The notes: generated by a model from the letters alone, not told the origin. A DNA stretch of 64,000 nucleotides from Bacteriovorax sp. Seq25_V (GCF_000447795.1 NZ_AUNI01000019.1:62001-126000), one strand, 5' to 3'; positions 1 through 8,615 are shown, counted from the stretch's first letter. Numbers and translations: made by a program.

Positions 1-829
1 CTAATTTTGAATAGATCATTAGCGCTGGAGCAGCTTCTTCCTTCTCTGCTTTGTCTCCATCATGGGTGTTGAAAGTATAGGGACCTAGCCCTAACGCCAA
101 GTGTACGCGATTGGCCCTTTTTGGAAATTTTGCTTTAAGTTTGACTTGTAGCTTTTCATTTGGATTTTGGAGAGTTGTAATGACAGGTCTTTCATTCATT
201 AAAATTGCAAAATATGGAGCCGATGTATTAAGAGGAGAGCGAAGCTTATTCACTTTTGCAGTGACAATAATTCTATTTCTTTCGCTTCCAATTTTTCCAA
301 GTCTCTCACGCACACACCCTAGTGTCGCGTATTCATTTTCAATTCCTTCGACTTCAAGGCCATAAGGCGCACATGAGTAGTCGATAACGACACCTTCATT
401 ATTTTGTGATTTGGCGTTAAACTCAAAATTAACTATTTCAATCAATCTTTCATCTTCAAAAATTTCAATCGGTTTTGGACTGTAAAGATCGATATAGACA
501 ACAGTATTTTTTACTCCTTCTCCTTGAGAGAGAAGAACTTGACTTTCATATTTAAGTGAGACCACTTTTGGACTTCTTACTGAAATTGAAACTAGCGCCT
601 TTGGCGAAAGAATATTCCCTGCTTCTCGGGCCCATTCAGTCGAGTTGTTTACAACACGAATGCTCACATCTGGATTCGACTTCTCTTTAACTACCTTTAC
701 CTTATCTAGATTAAGAGAGAGACGCTTTTCGCCAAGATTAAGAGTACCAAGAGAAAACGAAAAGTCTTTGGCCGTGATATTTAGACTAATTGTCATTAAC
801 AAAATGGGTAGTAGTAATTTTCTTAACAT
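1..829 (-). CDS. Secreted protein of unknown function (C-terminus cut by window edge)
   Basis: The reverse strand is open from an ATG at 829 to the left edge, about 276 residues without a stop, so the gene continues outside the window. The first ~20 residues (MLRKLLLPILLMTISLNITA) are a clear Sec signal peptide. The mature part alternates short beta-type segments with charged loops and contains two cysteines near residues 157 and 175, as in a periplasmic or surface beta-sandwich. No family is recognised. The ATG lacks a Shine-Dalgarno at normal distance. A GTGGAGG lies 25 bases upstream, followed by an in-frame ATG-CCG-TAA. It is divergent from sufE. Coding call is firm; function unknown. Confidence 0.8.
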   Translation of the reverse strand, partial: MLRKLLLPILLMTISLNITAKDFSFSLGTLNLGEKRLSLNLDKVKVVKEKSNPDVSIRVVNNSTEWAREAGNILSPKALVSISVRSPKVVSLKYESQVLLSQGEGVKNTVVYIDLYSPKPIEIFEDERLIEIVNFEFNAKSQNNEGVVIDYSCAPYGLEVEGIENEYATLGCVRERLGKIGSERNRIIVTAKVNKLRSPLNTSAPYFAILMNERPVITTLQNPNEKLQVKLKAKFPKRANRVHLALGLGPYTFNTHDGDKAEKEEAAPALMIYSKL

Positions 830-947
830 AATATCAGTATATTACGGCATAACCTCCACCTGTGATAGATAGCAATTTTTACGTTTTTCAATAGGGTCTT
901 ATTATGCTATAAGTTATTGAATTAATTATTTGAAAATAGGATTTGTG

Positions 948-1382
948 ATGGAAATAACAAAGAGAGTAGACAGTTTAGTTGAAGAGTTTTCTCATCTTGG
1001 AGATTGGGAAGACCGTTATAAATATATTATTGATCTTGGTAAAAGTCTTGAAGAAATGGAAGACGAGTATAAAACCGAAGCGAATAAAGTGAAGGGATGT
1101 CAATCTCAAGTTTGGTTACATGCTAGTGTTTCTGATGGAAAAGTTTATTTTAAAGCAGATAGTGACGCCTCAATTGTAAAAGGAATCGTTTCGGTTCTTG
1201 TTAGAATTTACTCCGGTGCAACTCCTGATGAGATCCTGGCAACAAAACCAGACTTCTTAGATACGATTGGTTTAAGACAACACTTATCAATGAGTCGCGC
1301 CAATGGTCTATCAAGTATGATCAAACAAATCTCAATGTATGCGATTGCATTTAAAACAAAGATTGAAATGGGGATTAACTAA
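948..1382 (+). CDS. sufE: SufE-family cysteine desulfurase sulfur acceptor
   Basis: The 144-residue protein matches SufE, the cytoplasmic sulfur acceptor that takes persulfide from SufS for Fe-S cluster assembly. The family signature around the acceptor cysteine, GCQSQVWL, is present with Cys51, the same position as in E. coli SufE. The N-terminal EEFSHLGDWEDRYKYIIDLG is also typical. An upstream TTG at 930 would extend the frame, but the ATG at 948 has ATAGGA seven bases before it and gives the usual family length. The stop overlaps the hemB start (TAATG), so the two genes are translationally coupled. No other suf or isc genes lie nearby. Confidence 0.93.
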   Translation: MEITKRVDSLVEEFSHLGDWEDRYKYIIDLGKSLEEMEDEYKTEANKVKGCQSQVWLHASVSDGKVYFKADSDASIVKGIVSVLVRIYSGATPDEILATKPDFLDTIGLRQHLSMSRANGLSSMIKQISMYAIAFKTKIEMGIN

Positions 1383-2368
1383 TGAGTTACTTAAATCTTA
1401 AGCGCCCAAGAAGAAATAGAAAGAATGATTCAATAAGATCATTAATTCGCGAAAACTCACTGACCACTAATGACCTTATTGCTCCATTGTTTTTAATTGA
1501 TGGCAAAGATAAGCGTGTTCCTATCGAATCAATGCCTGGCTTTTCAAGGCTGTCGCGTGATCTTCTTTTAAAAGAAGTTAGAGAGTTATGGCAGATGGGA
1601 ATCAAGTGTGTGTCTCTTTTTCCGGCCCTTGATGAATCTCTAAAAGATAAGTTTGCTACAGAATCAAAAAATCCAAACGGTCTTTTACAGCAAACAATCA
1701 AAGATATTAAAAACGCAATTCCTGACATGCTTATTATGACTGATGTGGCAATGGACCCTTATTCAAGCGATGGGCATGACGGTTTGGTTGATGATAAAAC
1801 AGGTGAAATTCTAAATGATGAGACTCTTGATATTCTAAGTGCGATGGCCCTTAATCAGGCACAAGCGGGAAGTGATATCATTGGGCCAAGCGATATGATG
1901 GATGGTCGTATTCGCGCAATTAGAGAGACTCTTGATAATGAAGGTTTTCACAACACTCTTATCATGGCCTATACTGCAAAATATGCTTCATACTTCTATG
2001 GACCTTTTAGAGATGCTCTTGATAGTGCACCAAAGTCTGGTGATAAGAAAACATATCAAATGGACTATCATAATGTAAAAGAGGCGATTAGAGAGATTAA
2101 GCTTGATGAAGAAGAGGGGGCAGATATTCTAATGGTAAAGCCTGGTATCTCTTATCTCGACGTCATCAAAGAGATGAAAGAAAATACTACGCTTCCTGTT
2201 GCTGCCTATAATGTTTCTGGTGAGTATGCCATGGTTAAGGCCGCAAGTGAGAGGGGATGGCTTGATGGCGATATGGTTGCGCTTGAAATGCTAACTTCAT
2301 TTAAGCGTGCTGGTGCAGATATGATCCTTACTTATTTCATTAGAGATGTGATTAAGTACCTAGCTTGA
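1382..2368 (+). CDS. hemB: Delta-aminolevulinic acid dehydratase (porphobilinogen synthase)
   Basis: The enzyme condenses two 5-aminolevulinate molecules to porphobilinogen, the second common step of tetrapyrrole synthesis, in the cytoplasm. At 328 residues it has normal family length. Both Schiff-base lysines are visible, in MAYTAKYASYFYGPF and in ILMVKPGISYLD. The region that carries the Cys zinc ligands in zinc enzymes reads DVAMDPYSSDGHDG, with Asp and Ala instead. It therefore belongs to the magnesium/potassium-type HemB known from Pseudomonas, not the zinc type. It starts on the last base of the sufE stop codon, and a hairpin with a T-rich tail follows the gene. Haem is needed by the di-haem peroxidase at 5430. 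Confidence 0.97.
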   Translation: MSYLNLKRPRRNRKNDSIRSLIRENSLTTNDLIAPLFLIDGKDKRVPIESMPGFSRLSRDLLLKEVRELWQMGIKCVSLFPALDESLKDKFATESKNPNGLLQQTIKDIKNAIPDMLIMTDVAMDPYSSDGHDGLVDDKTGEILNDETLDILSAMALNQAQAGSDIIGPSDMMDGRIRAIRETLDNEGFHNTLIMAYTAKYASYFYGPFRDALDSAPKSGDKKTYQMDYHNVKEAIREIKLDEEEGADILMVKPGISYLDVIKEMKENTTLPVAAYNVSGEYAMVKAASERGWLDGDMVALEMLTSFKRAGADMILTYFIRDVIKYLA

Positions 2369-2376
2369 TAGTATAC

Positions 2377-2502
2377 TTATCTTGAATTTGATTTGATACG
2401 AACAGGGACCTTTTTAGGTTCCTTTTCTTTTGCAATAGAAGCACCGATAACACCAGCGATGATGCCAAAGATAATTCCTGCTGCGATTACTGATACTTCC
2501 AT
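2377..2502 (-). CDS. Possible 41-residue single-span membrane protein
   Basis: A short reverse-strand frame begins at ATG 2502 with AAGGG six bases upstream. It encodes a hydrophobic helix of about 20 residues (residues 3-23, rich in Ile, Val, Ala and Gly), followed by a basic tail containing KEKEPKKVPVRIK. This is the look of small inner-membrane peptides. Its 3' end lies across the terminator hairpin of hemB, on the opposite strand. No family is recognised and the frame is short, so chance cannot be excluded. The good ribosome binding site and helix-plus-basic-tail pattern argue for a real gene. Confidence 0.45.
   Translation of the reverse strand: MEVSVIAAGIIFGIIAGVIGASIAKEKEPKKVPVRIKSNSR
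2405..2431 (+). terminator. Rho-independent terminator after hemB
   Basis: GGGACC and GGTTCC form a 6-bp stem with one G-U pair around the loop TTTTTA, followed by TTTTCTTT. It lies about 37 bases after the hemB stop. Confidence 0.6.
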
Positions 2503-2612
2503 AATTAACCCTTAATTAAGGCCAAAACCTATGTTTTGACCTTCTCTAGTTAATTATACGGCATAAAGTGAGGAAAATGTTAATTCTTACATTTACTTAT
2601 TCTTGCACTTTG

Positions 2613-2903
2613 CTAAGGGCTTGATTTTAGGTGGCTGATGAGATCTTCAATAGATTCTTTTGACAATTTTTTAAACCACTTATTTTCTGGATATATCACC
2701 GCATGAATACCCTCGTTACATACACCAAGGCAGCCCGCTGCATTTACCCTGATATCTTTTGTATTGAATTCTGTTTTTACGCGGCTTTTTAATTCCATCC
2801 GTAAGTCAGATGCATAGTTCAGGTCATCGCAATGATTGTCATTAGTGCACTTTGTGCAAACAAAAATATGTTTTGTAAAAGATGTTTTATTGTTTTCTTC
2901 CAT
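2613..2903 (-). CDS. Thioredoxin-like [2Fe-2S] ferredoxin
   Basis: This 96-residue soluble protein has the cysteine pattern of the thioredoxin-fold ferredoxins related to the NuoE C-terminal domain. Cys16 and Cys25 are in the N-terminal loop (with an additional Cys19), and Cys58 and Cys62 are in GCLGVCNEG. The C-terminus YPENKWFKKLSKESIEDLI is also typical of this family, where it forms the last helix. The likely role is one-electron transfer; the partner cannot be told from the sequence. It is transcribed alone, divergent from the gene at 2990 and convergent with the hemB region. Start is the ATG at 2903. Confidence 0.85.
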   Translation of the reverse strand: MEENNKTSFTKHIFVCTKCTNDNHCDDLNYASDLRMELKSRVKTEFNTKDIRVNAAGCLGVCNEGIHAVIYPENKWFKKLSKESIEDLISHLKSSP

Positions 2904-2989
2904 AGACGCTTATCCTTCAAGCTTTATGTATTAGATATATTCTGTTAAACTAGTCATATCTTAAATTTACTAAAAATTGGAATTAAAAT

Positions 2990-4393
2990 ATGGATTTTTG
3001 TCAAATTTTAGAGCCTAAACAAAAGGCCCTACAAATCAATCTTGATAATAAAATATATGGAACCTTTGCTGAAATCGGTGCGGGCCAAGAAGTTGCAAGA
3101 AACTTCTTTCAGGCCGGTGGGGCAGCTGGAACGGTAGCAAAAACAATGTCTGCATATGACATGACTTTCTCTGATAGCATCTATGGAAAAGAGAAAAGTG
3201 GGCGTTATGTATGCCAGGACAGAGTGATGAAGATGCTTGATTATGAGTATGATCTGCTTGTCGATAGACTTGGCAAAGTTCGTGGTGATGATACTACTTT
3301 CTTTGTATTTGCTGATACTGTTGCGGCAAAGAGCTACTCAGGAAAAGGCGAGTGTCACGGATGGTTAGCTGTTCGTTTTCAACACGCTCCAAACGCAAAA
3401 GCATCAGAGCTTGTTCTTCACATCCGTATGCTTGATCAGGAAAATGTCCAACAACAAGAAGCAGTCGGACTTATCGGTGTTAATATGATTCATGCGTGTT
3501 TCTTTCACCGTGATGATAAGAATAAATTTGTTTCAGCACTAATGGATAATCTTTCAACAAGACGAATTGAAATCGATATGATTCATGTTAGCGGCGAGGC
3601 CCTCGATCATATGGATTCAAGAATCTTATCACTTGAACTTGTTAAGAGAAAATATACAAAAGTTGTTATGTTCGATGAGAATGGACACGTATTACAGGCG
3701 AGAGATTATCTTTACAAGAAAAATCTTGTTGTCCTGCGTGGATCTTTTAGACCGCCGACTCATGTGAATATGGATATGCTTAAGTGTGGACTTGAGATTT
3801 TAAAAGAAGAGGTTGCTGATGGTGAAGAAATCCTAGGACTTCCTGAAGTTTCAATGTCTAAACTAATTGAGCGTGGCGAAGTTTCTAACCGTGACTTCTT
3901 AGCAAGAGTTGATCTTCTCACTGCTTTAAAACAAGTTGTAATGATTTCTAATTTTGATAATTACTTCGAAGTTAACGAGTTTTTAGAGTCCGTAAGTCGT
4001 CGCAAAATTCTTTTTGTGACTGGTGTTTACAATCTTCAAGAAATTCTTGATATCAAAAAATATGAAGAGAATCCAAGTGGAATGCTGGGAGGATTAGGAG
4101 CTTTATTTGGAAAGCAAACAAAGCTTGCTATTTACCCTGCGCTTGATGACGATGATTCATCAAAACTAAATCATATTGACGATGTTAAGTATGATCCAAG
4201 CATTAAGAGTATCGTAAATTATTTCTTTGAAAATAAGAGACTAATTAATGTGACTAATTTCAATGAGGATTACTCGGCCATTTGGTCTCGAACTGTTCTT
4301 AAAATGATTGAGGACAATGAGAGTGGTTGGGAAGAAATGGTTCCGGAAGTGGTTGCAAATCATGTTAAGGCGAAGAAGTTATTTTCTAAATAG
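2990..4393 (+). CDS. Conserved cytoplasmic protein of unknown function
   Basis: The 467-residue protein has no signal peptide or membrane segment. I recognise it as a broadly distributed conserved family from its N-terminal block, NKIYGTFAEIGAGQEVARNF followed by GGAAGTVAKTMSAYDMTFSD and IYGKEKSGRYVCQDR. A second conserved block around residue 155 (QQQEAVGLIGVNMIHACF) also fits. Database names for this family are inconsistent and none is experimentally founded that I know of, so no function is assigned. The first half is very strongly conserved in character, and the C-terminal quarter is more variable with charged helices. The gene stands alone between the divergent ferredoxin and the nuclease at 4443. 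Confidence 0.93.
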   Translation: MDFCQILEPKQKALQINLDNKIYGTFAEIGAGQEVARNFFQAGGAAGTVAKTMSAYDMTFSDSIYGKEKSGRYVCQDRVMKMLDYEYDLLVDRLGKVRGDDTTFFVFADTVAAKSYSGKGECHGWLAVRFQHAPNAKASELVLHIRMLDQENVQQQEAVGLIGVNMIHACFFHRDDKNKFVSALMDNLSTRRIEIDMIHVSGEALDHMDSRILSLELVKRKYTKVVMFDENGHVLQARDYLYKKNLVVLRGSFRPPTHVNMDMLKCGLEILKEEVADGEEILGLPEVSMSKLIERGEVSNRDFLARVDLLTALKQVVMISNFDNYFEVNEFLESVSRRKILFVTGVYNLQEILDIKKYEENPSGMLGGLGALFGKQTKLAIYPALDDDDSSKLNHIDDVKYDPSIKSIVNYFFENKRLINVTNFNEDYSAIWSRTVLKMIEDNESGWEEMVPEVVANHVKAKKLFSK

Positions 4394-4442
4394 AATATTC
4401 TTCCGTCTATAATCTCATTCATATCCATGAAATTATATTAAT

Positions 4443-5288
4443 ATGAAAAATATAATTTTATGGATTACCCTATTTTTTAATTTTACAATTTTTGCAACAG
4501 AGATTCGTGTAATGAGTTTTAATACGACTTGTGCCTTATGTAATAAAGGTCAGTTTGATAAATTCTCTAAAAGAAAACATTGGATAGTTGATACGATAAA
4601 AAGAAATAATCCTGATATAATCTCTCTTCAAGAGGTTCTGACTTCACGCCAATTAAAATGGATTGCGAAGCAACTTAAAGACTACAAATTATTCTATGGT
4701 AACTATAGAGTTTTTAAATTTTCCGATTCGGCACTTCTTGTTCGTAGGGATCGTTTTTCTGTTGTAAAAGATGGTGGCTACTGGCTTGGACGCCGCGGAG
4801 GTAAGCGCTTTAGCTTTGGTTGGAGTTTCGCTCTACCACGTCGAGTTCAATGGGCGACAATGGTAGATAATAAAACGGGAAGAGAGTTCACTTTTGTTGG
4901 TGGACACTTTGACAATCGTACAAAGAATAAAGAAAAATCAGCACAGTTTGTAATTGATACTTTTTCAAAAGAAGCTATACCTATTCTTTTTGCAGGTGAT
5001 ACTAATTTGAAACCAACGACAGAAGGTTATAGTTTATTAAAAACTTTTTTCGATGATAGCTTCGATCTGGCAGATGAATTTTCTATGATTAGAAATACAG
5101 ACACAGGATTGAACGATGGGTGTAATCTCGAAAAAGGAAAAATTTTTCCAGACTGTCGTGTTGATCATATTCTCTTGTCGAGCCGTGATAATTGGCAAGT
5201 TTCTAATTGGGGGATTGATCAATTTAAGTATGATGGAAAGTTTACGTCTGATCACAGGGCCATCTTTAGCGACATCAGTATCGAATAA
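4443..5288 (+). CDS. Secreted endonuclease/exonuclease/phosphatase (EEP) family protein
   Basis: The 281-residue product has a Sec signal peptide (first ~18 residues, ending IFA) and then a complete EEP fold. Visible landmarks are VMSFNTTC at the first strand, IISLQEVL with the metal-binding Glu, GGHFDNRT, FAGDTNLKP with the Asp/Asn pair, RVDHILLS, and the terminal SDHRAIF with the catalytic His. Members are DNases, sphingomyelinases or phosphodiesterases, so the substrate is open. The clustered basic residues around 115-130 would suit a polyanion such as nucleic acid. It would act in the periplasm or outside the cell. A strong terminator follows. It is one of three EEP genes in the window. 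Confidence 0.88.
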   Translation: MKNIILWITLFFNFTIFATEIRVMSFNTTCALCNKGQFDKFSKRKHWIVDTIKRNNPDIISLQEVLTSRQLKWIAKQLKDYKLFYGNYRVFKFSDSALLVRRDRFSVVKDGGYWLGRRGGKRFSFGWSFALPRRVQWATMVDNKTGREFTFVGGHFDNRTKNKEKSAQFVIDTFSKEAIPILFAGDTNLKPTTEGYSLLKTFFDDSFDLADEFSMIRNTDTGLNDGCNLEKGKIFPDCRVDHILLSSRDNWQVSNWGIDQFKYDGKFTSDHRAIFSDISIE

Positions 5289-5315
5289 AAATTGATTTTA
5301 ATCATCATAATCAAT

Positions 5316-5346
5316 AAGGCCCCTGCTAGAAGGGCCTTGTCTTTAT
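5316..5346 (+). terminator. Rho-independent terminator after the EEP gene
   Basis: AAGGCCC and GGGCCTT form a 7-bp stem around a 9-base loop, followed by TTGTCTTTA, 27 bases after the stop at 5288. Confidence 0.75.
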
Positions 5347-5429
5347 CTCTTTTGCATTGCATTCTTTTATTTGTTTGACAGCTCAAACAACTTTACGCAA
5401 AAATAGTTGATCAACACAATTGGACATTT

Positions 5430-6710
5430 ATGAGAACACTATTTTTACTTTTTATTGCAACAGTAACTTTTGCAAATAATACTCTTGATACAGAGCTTGA
5501 TCGCTATATTAAGAAGTTTAACTTCAAGGCCGTTACTATTCCTTCTGGAAAAAATTCTAAAATTTACGCCCTTGGTGAGGCGCTTTTTTTCGAAGAGGCC
5601 ATTTCAGGAAATAAGAATATTAGCTGCGCCACTTGTCATGATCCCAATTTCGGAACAAGTGATGCTCTTCCAACTTCAATTGGAGAAGGTGGTTATGGTT
5701 TAGGGAATAAAAGAGTTGCAACTAATTCTGAACAAATCGTTCCTCGAAATTCACCAGGTCTTTTTAACGTAGGTTCTGATGAACTTAGTTTTATGTTCTG
5801 GGATGGTCGTGTTCACTATAGTAAGCGCCGGTTAGAATTTACCACACCAGAACCAGGACTCAATGGTGATTATCCTGAGTTTTATGAGATTGTAGATGAG
5901 CTCGATTCTGTACTGGCAGCACAGGCGTTGTTTCCAATCACTAGTCATGCCGAAATGAGAGGGCTTCCTGGTACTAATGAGCTTGCGAATACTAATTCGA
6001 ATCTCGAATTATGGGAAGCGGTGATGAAGCGTCTGATGGCAATGCCGAAGTATCAGAAGCTATTTAAAGAAGCTTTTAATATTGCAGACCTATCTAAGTT
6101 TAATATCGGTCACTTTGGTCGAGCTCTTGGGCACTATCAAAAATTTGCATTTGTGATCGCTCAAACACCTTGGGATAAATATTTACGAGGTGATAAAGGG
6201 GCACTATCAAATGATGAGAAAAAAGGGGCCATTGCTTTTGCTACTTCTGGTCTCTGTGCAAATTGTCACAATGGTGAGTTACTTGGTGGAATTGGCTTTT
6301 TTAATGTTGTGGCACCACAAACTGGTCCGGGAAAAGATATCAAACATAATGATGAGGGGTTATTCTTAACAACGGGAACTGATCAGCATAAATATCTTTT
6401 TAGGACTCCAATGCTTCGTAATGTTTCCAAAACAGCACCATATTTTCATAGTGGTGCGTACTCTACGTTAGAACAGGTTATCGAGCACTACTCGACTGGA
6501 CCTAATGCTATTGATAACTATGACTTTAAGATACTCGAACCTTTTGAGAAGAATAATTACAAAGAACAGCTCTTTGTTGAAACAGATCGTTATATGCTCT
6601 TCAAAAAGAAAAATACCGCTCATCCTCTGATAAAGAGTCACATGATTCGTTTAACTAGCGAAGAAAAGAGGCTAATTGCTCTCTTTTTAAGAAAGTCTCT
6701 TACGGAGTAA
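5430..6710 (+). CDS. Periplasmic di-haem cytochrome c peroxidase (MauG/CcpA family)
   Basis: The 426-residue protein starts with a signal peptide (cleavage near residue 15) and carries two c-type haem motifs, CATCH at residues 66-70 and CANCH at 276-280. This spacing is that of bacterial di-haem peroxidases, which reduce hydrogen peroxide in the periplasm with electrons from cytochrome c or cupredoxin. Other family blocks are FFEEAISGNKNISC before haem 1, FWDGRVH, LFPITSHAEMRG, and FRTPMLRNVSKTAPYFHSG in the second domain. Related MauG enzymes modify proteins, so peroxidase activity is likely but not certain. The protein may need cytochrome c maturation proteins, not seen here. It converges on the MscS gene across a shared hairpin. 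Confidence 0.92.
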   Translation: MRTLFLLFIATVTFANNTLDTELDRYIKKFNFKAVTIPSGKNSKIYALGEALFFEEAISGNKNISCATCHDPNFGTSDALPTSIGEGGYGLGNKRVATNSEQIVPRNSPGLFNVGSDELSFMFWDGRVHYSKRRLEFTTPEPGLNGDYPEFYEIVDELDSVLAAQALFPITSHAEMRGLPGTNELANTNSNLELWEAVMKRLMAMPKYQKLFKEAFNIADLSKFNIGHFGRALGHYQKFAFVIAQTPWDKYLRGDKGALSNDEKKGAIAFATSGLCANCHNGELLGGIGFFNVVAPQTGPGKDIKHNDEGLFLTTGTDQHKYLFRTPMLRNVSKTAPYFHSGAYSTLEQVIEHYSTGPNAIDNYDFKILEPFEKNNYKEQLFVETDRYMLFKKKNTAHPLIKSHMIRLTSEEKRLIALFLRKSLTE

Positions 6711-6738
6711 TCTAAAAATAGAAGAATTCTTTTATGCA

Positions 6739-6769
6739 AGCGAGAGAAATAATGCACTTATCTCTCGCT
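6739..6769. terminator. Bidirectional terminator between convergent genes
   Basis: AGCGAGAGA and TCTCTCGCT form a perfect 9-bp stem with a 13-base loop in the 67-base gap between the convergent peroxidase and MscS genes. T-rich sequence is weak on both sides. Confidence 0.6.
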
Positions 6770-6777
6770 GTATTCTC

Positions 6778-8481
6778 TTATACTTTTTTGTCTTTCTCTA
6801 TAAGATCTATGGAAGAACGATTCTGGCTCATCAGAGTACGCTCATTCTTAAGTCTATCAACTTGAGCTTTCATGAGATCATAGTTAATCTCGCTCTTTTC
6901 ATAAACTGGTTTTGCCTCATTTAGTAGATGGAGAGTCTGAGTTGGGAAAGCAAAGTTGACATTCATATCTCTTGCTATTCGCATAATATCGAGAAGCAAA
7001 TTGTGCTTCTCGCATAACTCTGCTGCAAGATCGGGAACGGCCCAAAATACACTGAGGTAAATATCTAATGAACTTGCTCCAAGATTATTGAAATAAACAT
7101 GGAAGCTGTCTTTTCTTGTGTGTGGGTGAGCAATGATTACCTGTCGAATGGCCTCGCAAAAGTTTTCAATCGTTTCAACTGGAGTATCGTAGTCAATTCC
7201 AAGTGTCGTGATAAAGCGACGGTACTTTCTTTTTCCATAATTATCAATATTCGCGTTTGTTAACGTTCCATTTGGAACAGTTACGAGAGAGTCATATGCT
7301 GTCCTAATGCGAGTCGAGCGCAAGCCAACTTCTTCAACAGAGCCTGTGATATCCCCATTTATTACAACCCAGTCTCCAATTGAAAATGGACGATCTATAA
7401 GAACAGTGAAAGAGCCAAAGAGATTAGAGACGGTATCTTTTGCGGCAAGGGCAAAAGCAATACCACCGATTCCCATACCGGCAAGGATATTTTTCATATT
7501 CAGATCAAGTGCATCGCCTACATAAATGATACCAAAGCAATAGATGAAGAATTTAGCTGTTTTTTTTATGAGAGGTACTAAAACATCATCAAATTTATTT
7601 TCTGTTAACTTCGCCTTGCGCTCGAGAAAAACGCAGACAATATCCACAACAGAAGAGATGATAAGTACCATGGCAAATGCCATCCCAATATCTGCGAGCT
7701 TAAATAAGATTGAAAGTACTTCCTCATCGAGATTAATTTTTGCAACTAAGAGATTAAAAATAGCGATGAATGTAAATAATCCAAATGGGTAAGTGATTCG
7801 TTTTCTCTCTTTACTTGTGAAACTGATATTTTTATTTGCAAGAAATTGGATCAGTTTTGAAGCGATATAGAATCGAACAAGTCTATCAAATATGAAGGCC
7901 GTTAATATTATAAATAAGATCGCTATCCATTGATAATTTTTTAAAATGAGATTTTCTCTCTTTGTCCAGCTTGGAAGTTTCTGTAAAATTTCCTGACGTA
8001 GACTCTTGTCAGCTACAACATTGGAAATAATCTCTTTTGAAGCAAGAGCAGACTCGTAAAACTTTAAGGAATCATAGGTCGCTTTAGAAAATTTCCATTT
8101 ACCATCTTCCTTCATCTTGATGATAGAAATTTCCACATCGTTATTTCCGTCTAGCTTTTCTTTTCTAAAGTACCAAATATCATATTCTGTCTTTTCTGGA
8201 ATTTTGTTTACGTCGACATATTCAATTTTGTCTATTACTTGACTAAGGGAAACAGCAAAATCCTCTGATTTAACCTCTGCAATAGCTTTTGAAAAATGAG
8301 CGGTGTCAAGGGCCTTGGTTGCTAGCTTTATGGCCTCTTGGTCACCTAGCTTAAATCCTTTCATTGTTTTCAAAAAATAATTCATTGTATCTCGAGGAGA
8401 GCTAAGGCTTGCTTCGGGATACTTTGCTTCTGCGAAAGAAATGAGACAAATGAGTGAGATTATAAGGGCTTTAATTTGCAT
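6778..8481 (-). CDS. MscS-family mechanosensitive channel with periplasmic N-terminal domain
   Basis: This 567-residue inner-membrane protein opens with a signal peptide (MQIKALIISLICLISFAEA) and a ~150-residue periplasmic region. About five transmembrane segments follow, between residues ~183 and ~375. The last one is the pore-lining MscS helix, KNILAGMGIGGIAFALAAKD, followed by the cytoplasmic beta domain with DRPFSIGDWVVINGDITGSV and VEEVGLRSTRIRT. Such channels release solutes on osmotic downshift. The extra periplasmic part sets it apart from the small E. coli MscS and recalls YbdG/YnaI-sized relatives. A C-terminal ~60-residue charged tail ends the protein. It is transcribed alone. Confidence 0.92.
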   Translation of the reverse strand: MQIKALIISLICLISFAEAKYPEASLSSPRDTMNYFLKTMKGFKLGDQEAIKLATKALDTAHFSKAIAEVKSEDFAVSLSQVIDKIEYVDVNKIPEKTEYDIWYFRKEKLDGNNDVEISIIKMKEDGKWKFSKATYDSLKFYESALASKEIISNVVADKSLRQEILQKLPSWTKRENLILKNYQWIAILFIILTAFIFDRLVRFYIASKLIQFLANKNISFTSKERKRITYPFGLFTFIAIFNLLVAKINLDEEVLSILFKLADIGMAFAMVLIISSVVDIVCVFLERKAKLTENKFDDVLVPLIKKTAKFFIYCFGIIYVGDALDLNMKNILAGMGIGGIAFALAAKDTVSNLFGSFTVLIDRPFSIGDWVVINGDITGSVEEVGLRSTRIRTAYDSLVTVPNGTLTNANIDNYGKRKYRRFITTLGIDYDTPVETIENFCEAIRQVIIAHPHTRKDSFHVYFNNLGASSLDIYLSVFWAVPDLAAELCEKHNLLLDIMRIARDMNVNFAFPTQTLHLLNEAKPVYEKSEINYDLMKAQVDRLKNERTLMSQNRSSIDLIEKDKKV

Positions 8482-8550
8482 ATTTTAGTCCATTTTTTAT
8501 AAATTTTAAGCACCTAAAATATCATGGTTTAAAAATATTGGTCAACCAAC

Positions 8551-8578
8551 CTTGACATGATCTTTACAAACACCATCT
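8551..8578 (+). promoter_or_regulatory. Heat-shock (sigma-32-like) promoter of clpB
   Basis: CTTGACA, a 13-base spacer and CACCATCT match the E. coli sigma-32 consensus CTTGAAA-N11-16-CCCCATNT with one mismatch in each box. It lies 38 bases before the clpB start, a fitting place for a heat-shock gene. The CTTGACA also contains TTGACA, but no sigma-70 -10 follows at 17 bases. Confidence 0.6.
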
Positions 8579-8615
8579 TATTTTTAGTTAGATGAATATT
8601 TGACTGGAGGTCAGT

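Noticed and set aside
111-872. Forward frames at 111-365 and 645-872
   Set aside because: They lie opposite the long reverse-strand secreted gene, have no ribosome binding site and a biased composition; shadows.
1387-1728. Reverse frame inside hemB
   Set aside because: Entirely within a firmly identified enzyme; shadow.
5375-5403. TTGACA before the di-haem peroxidase as a promoter
   Set aside because: No acceptable -10 box at 16-18 bases downstream.
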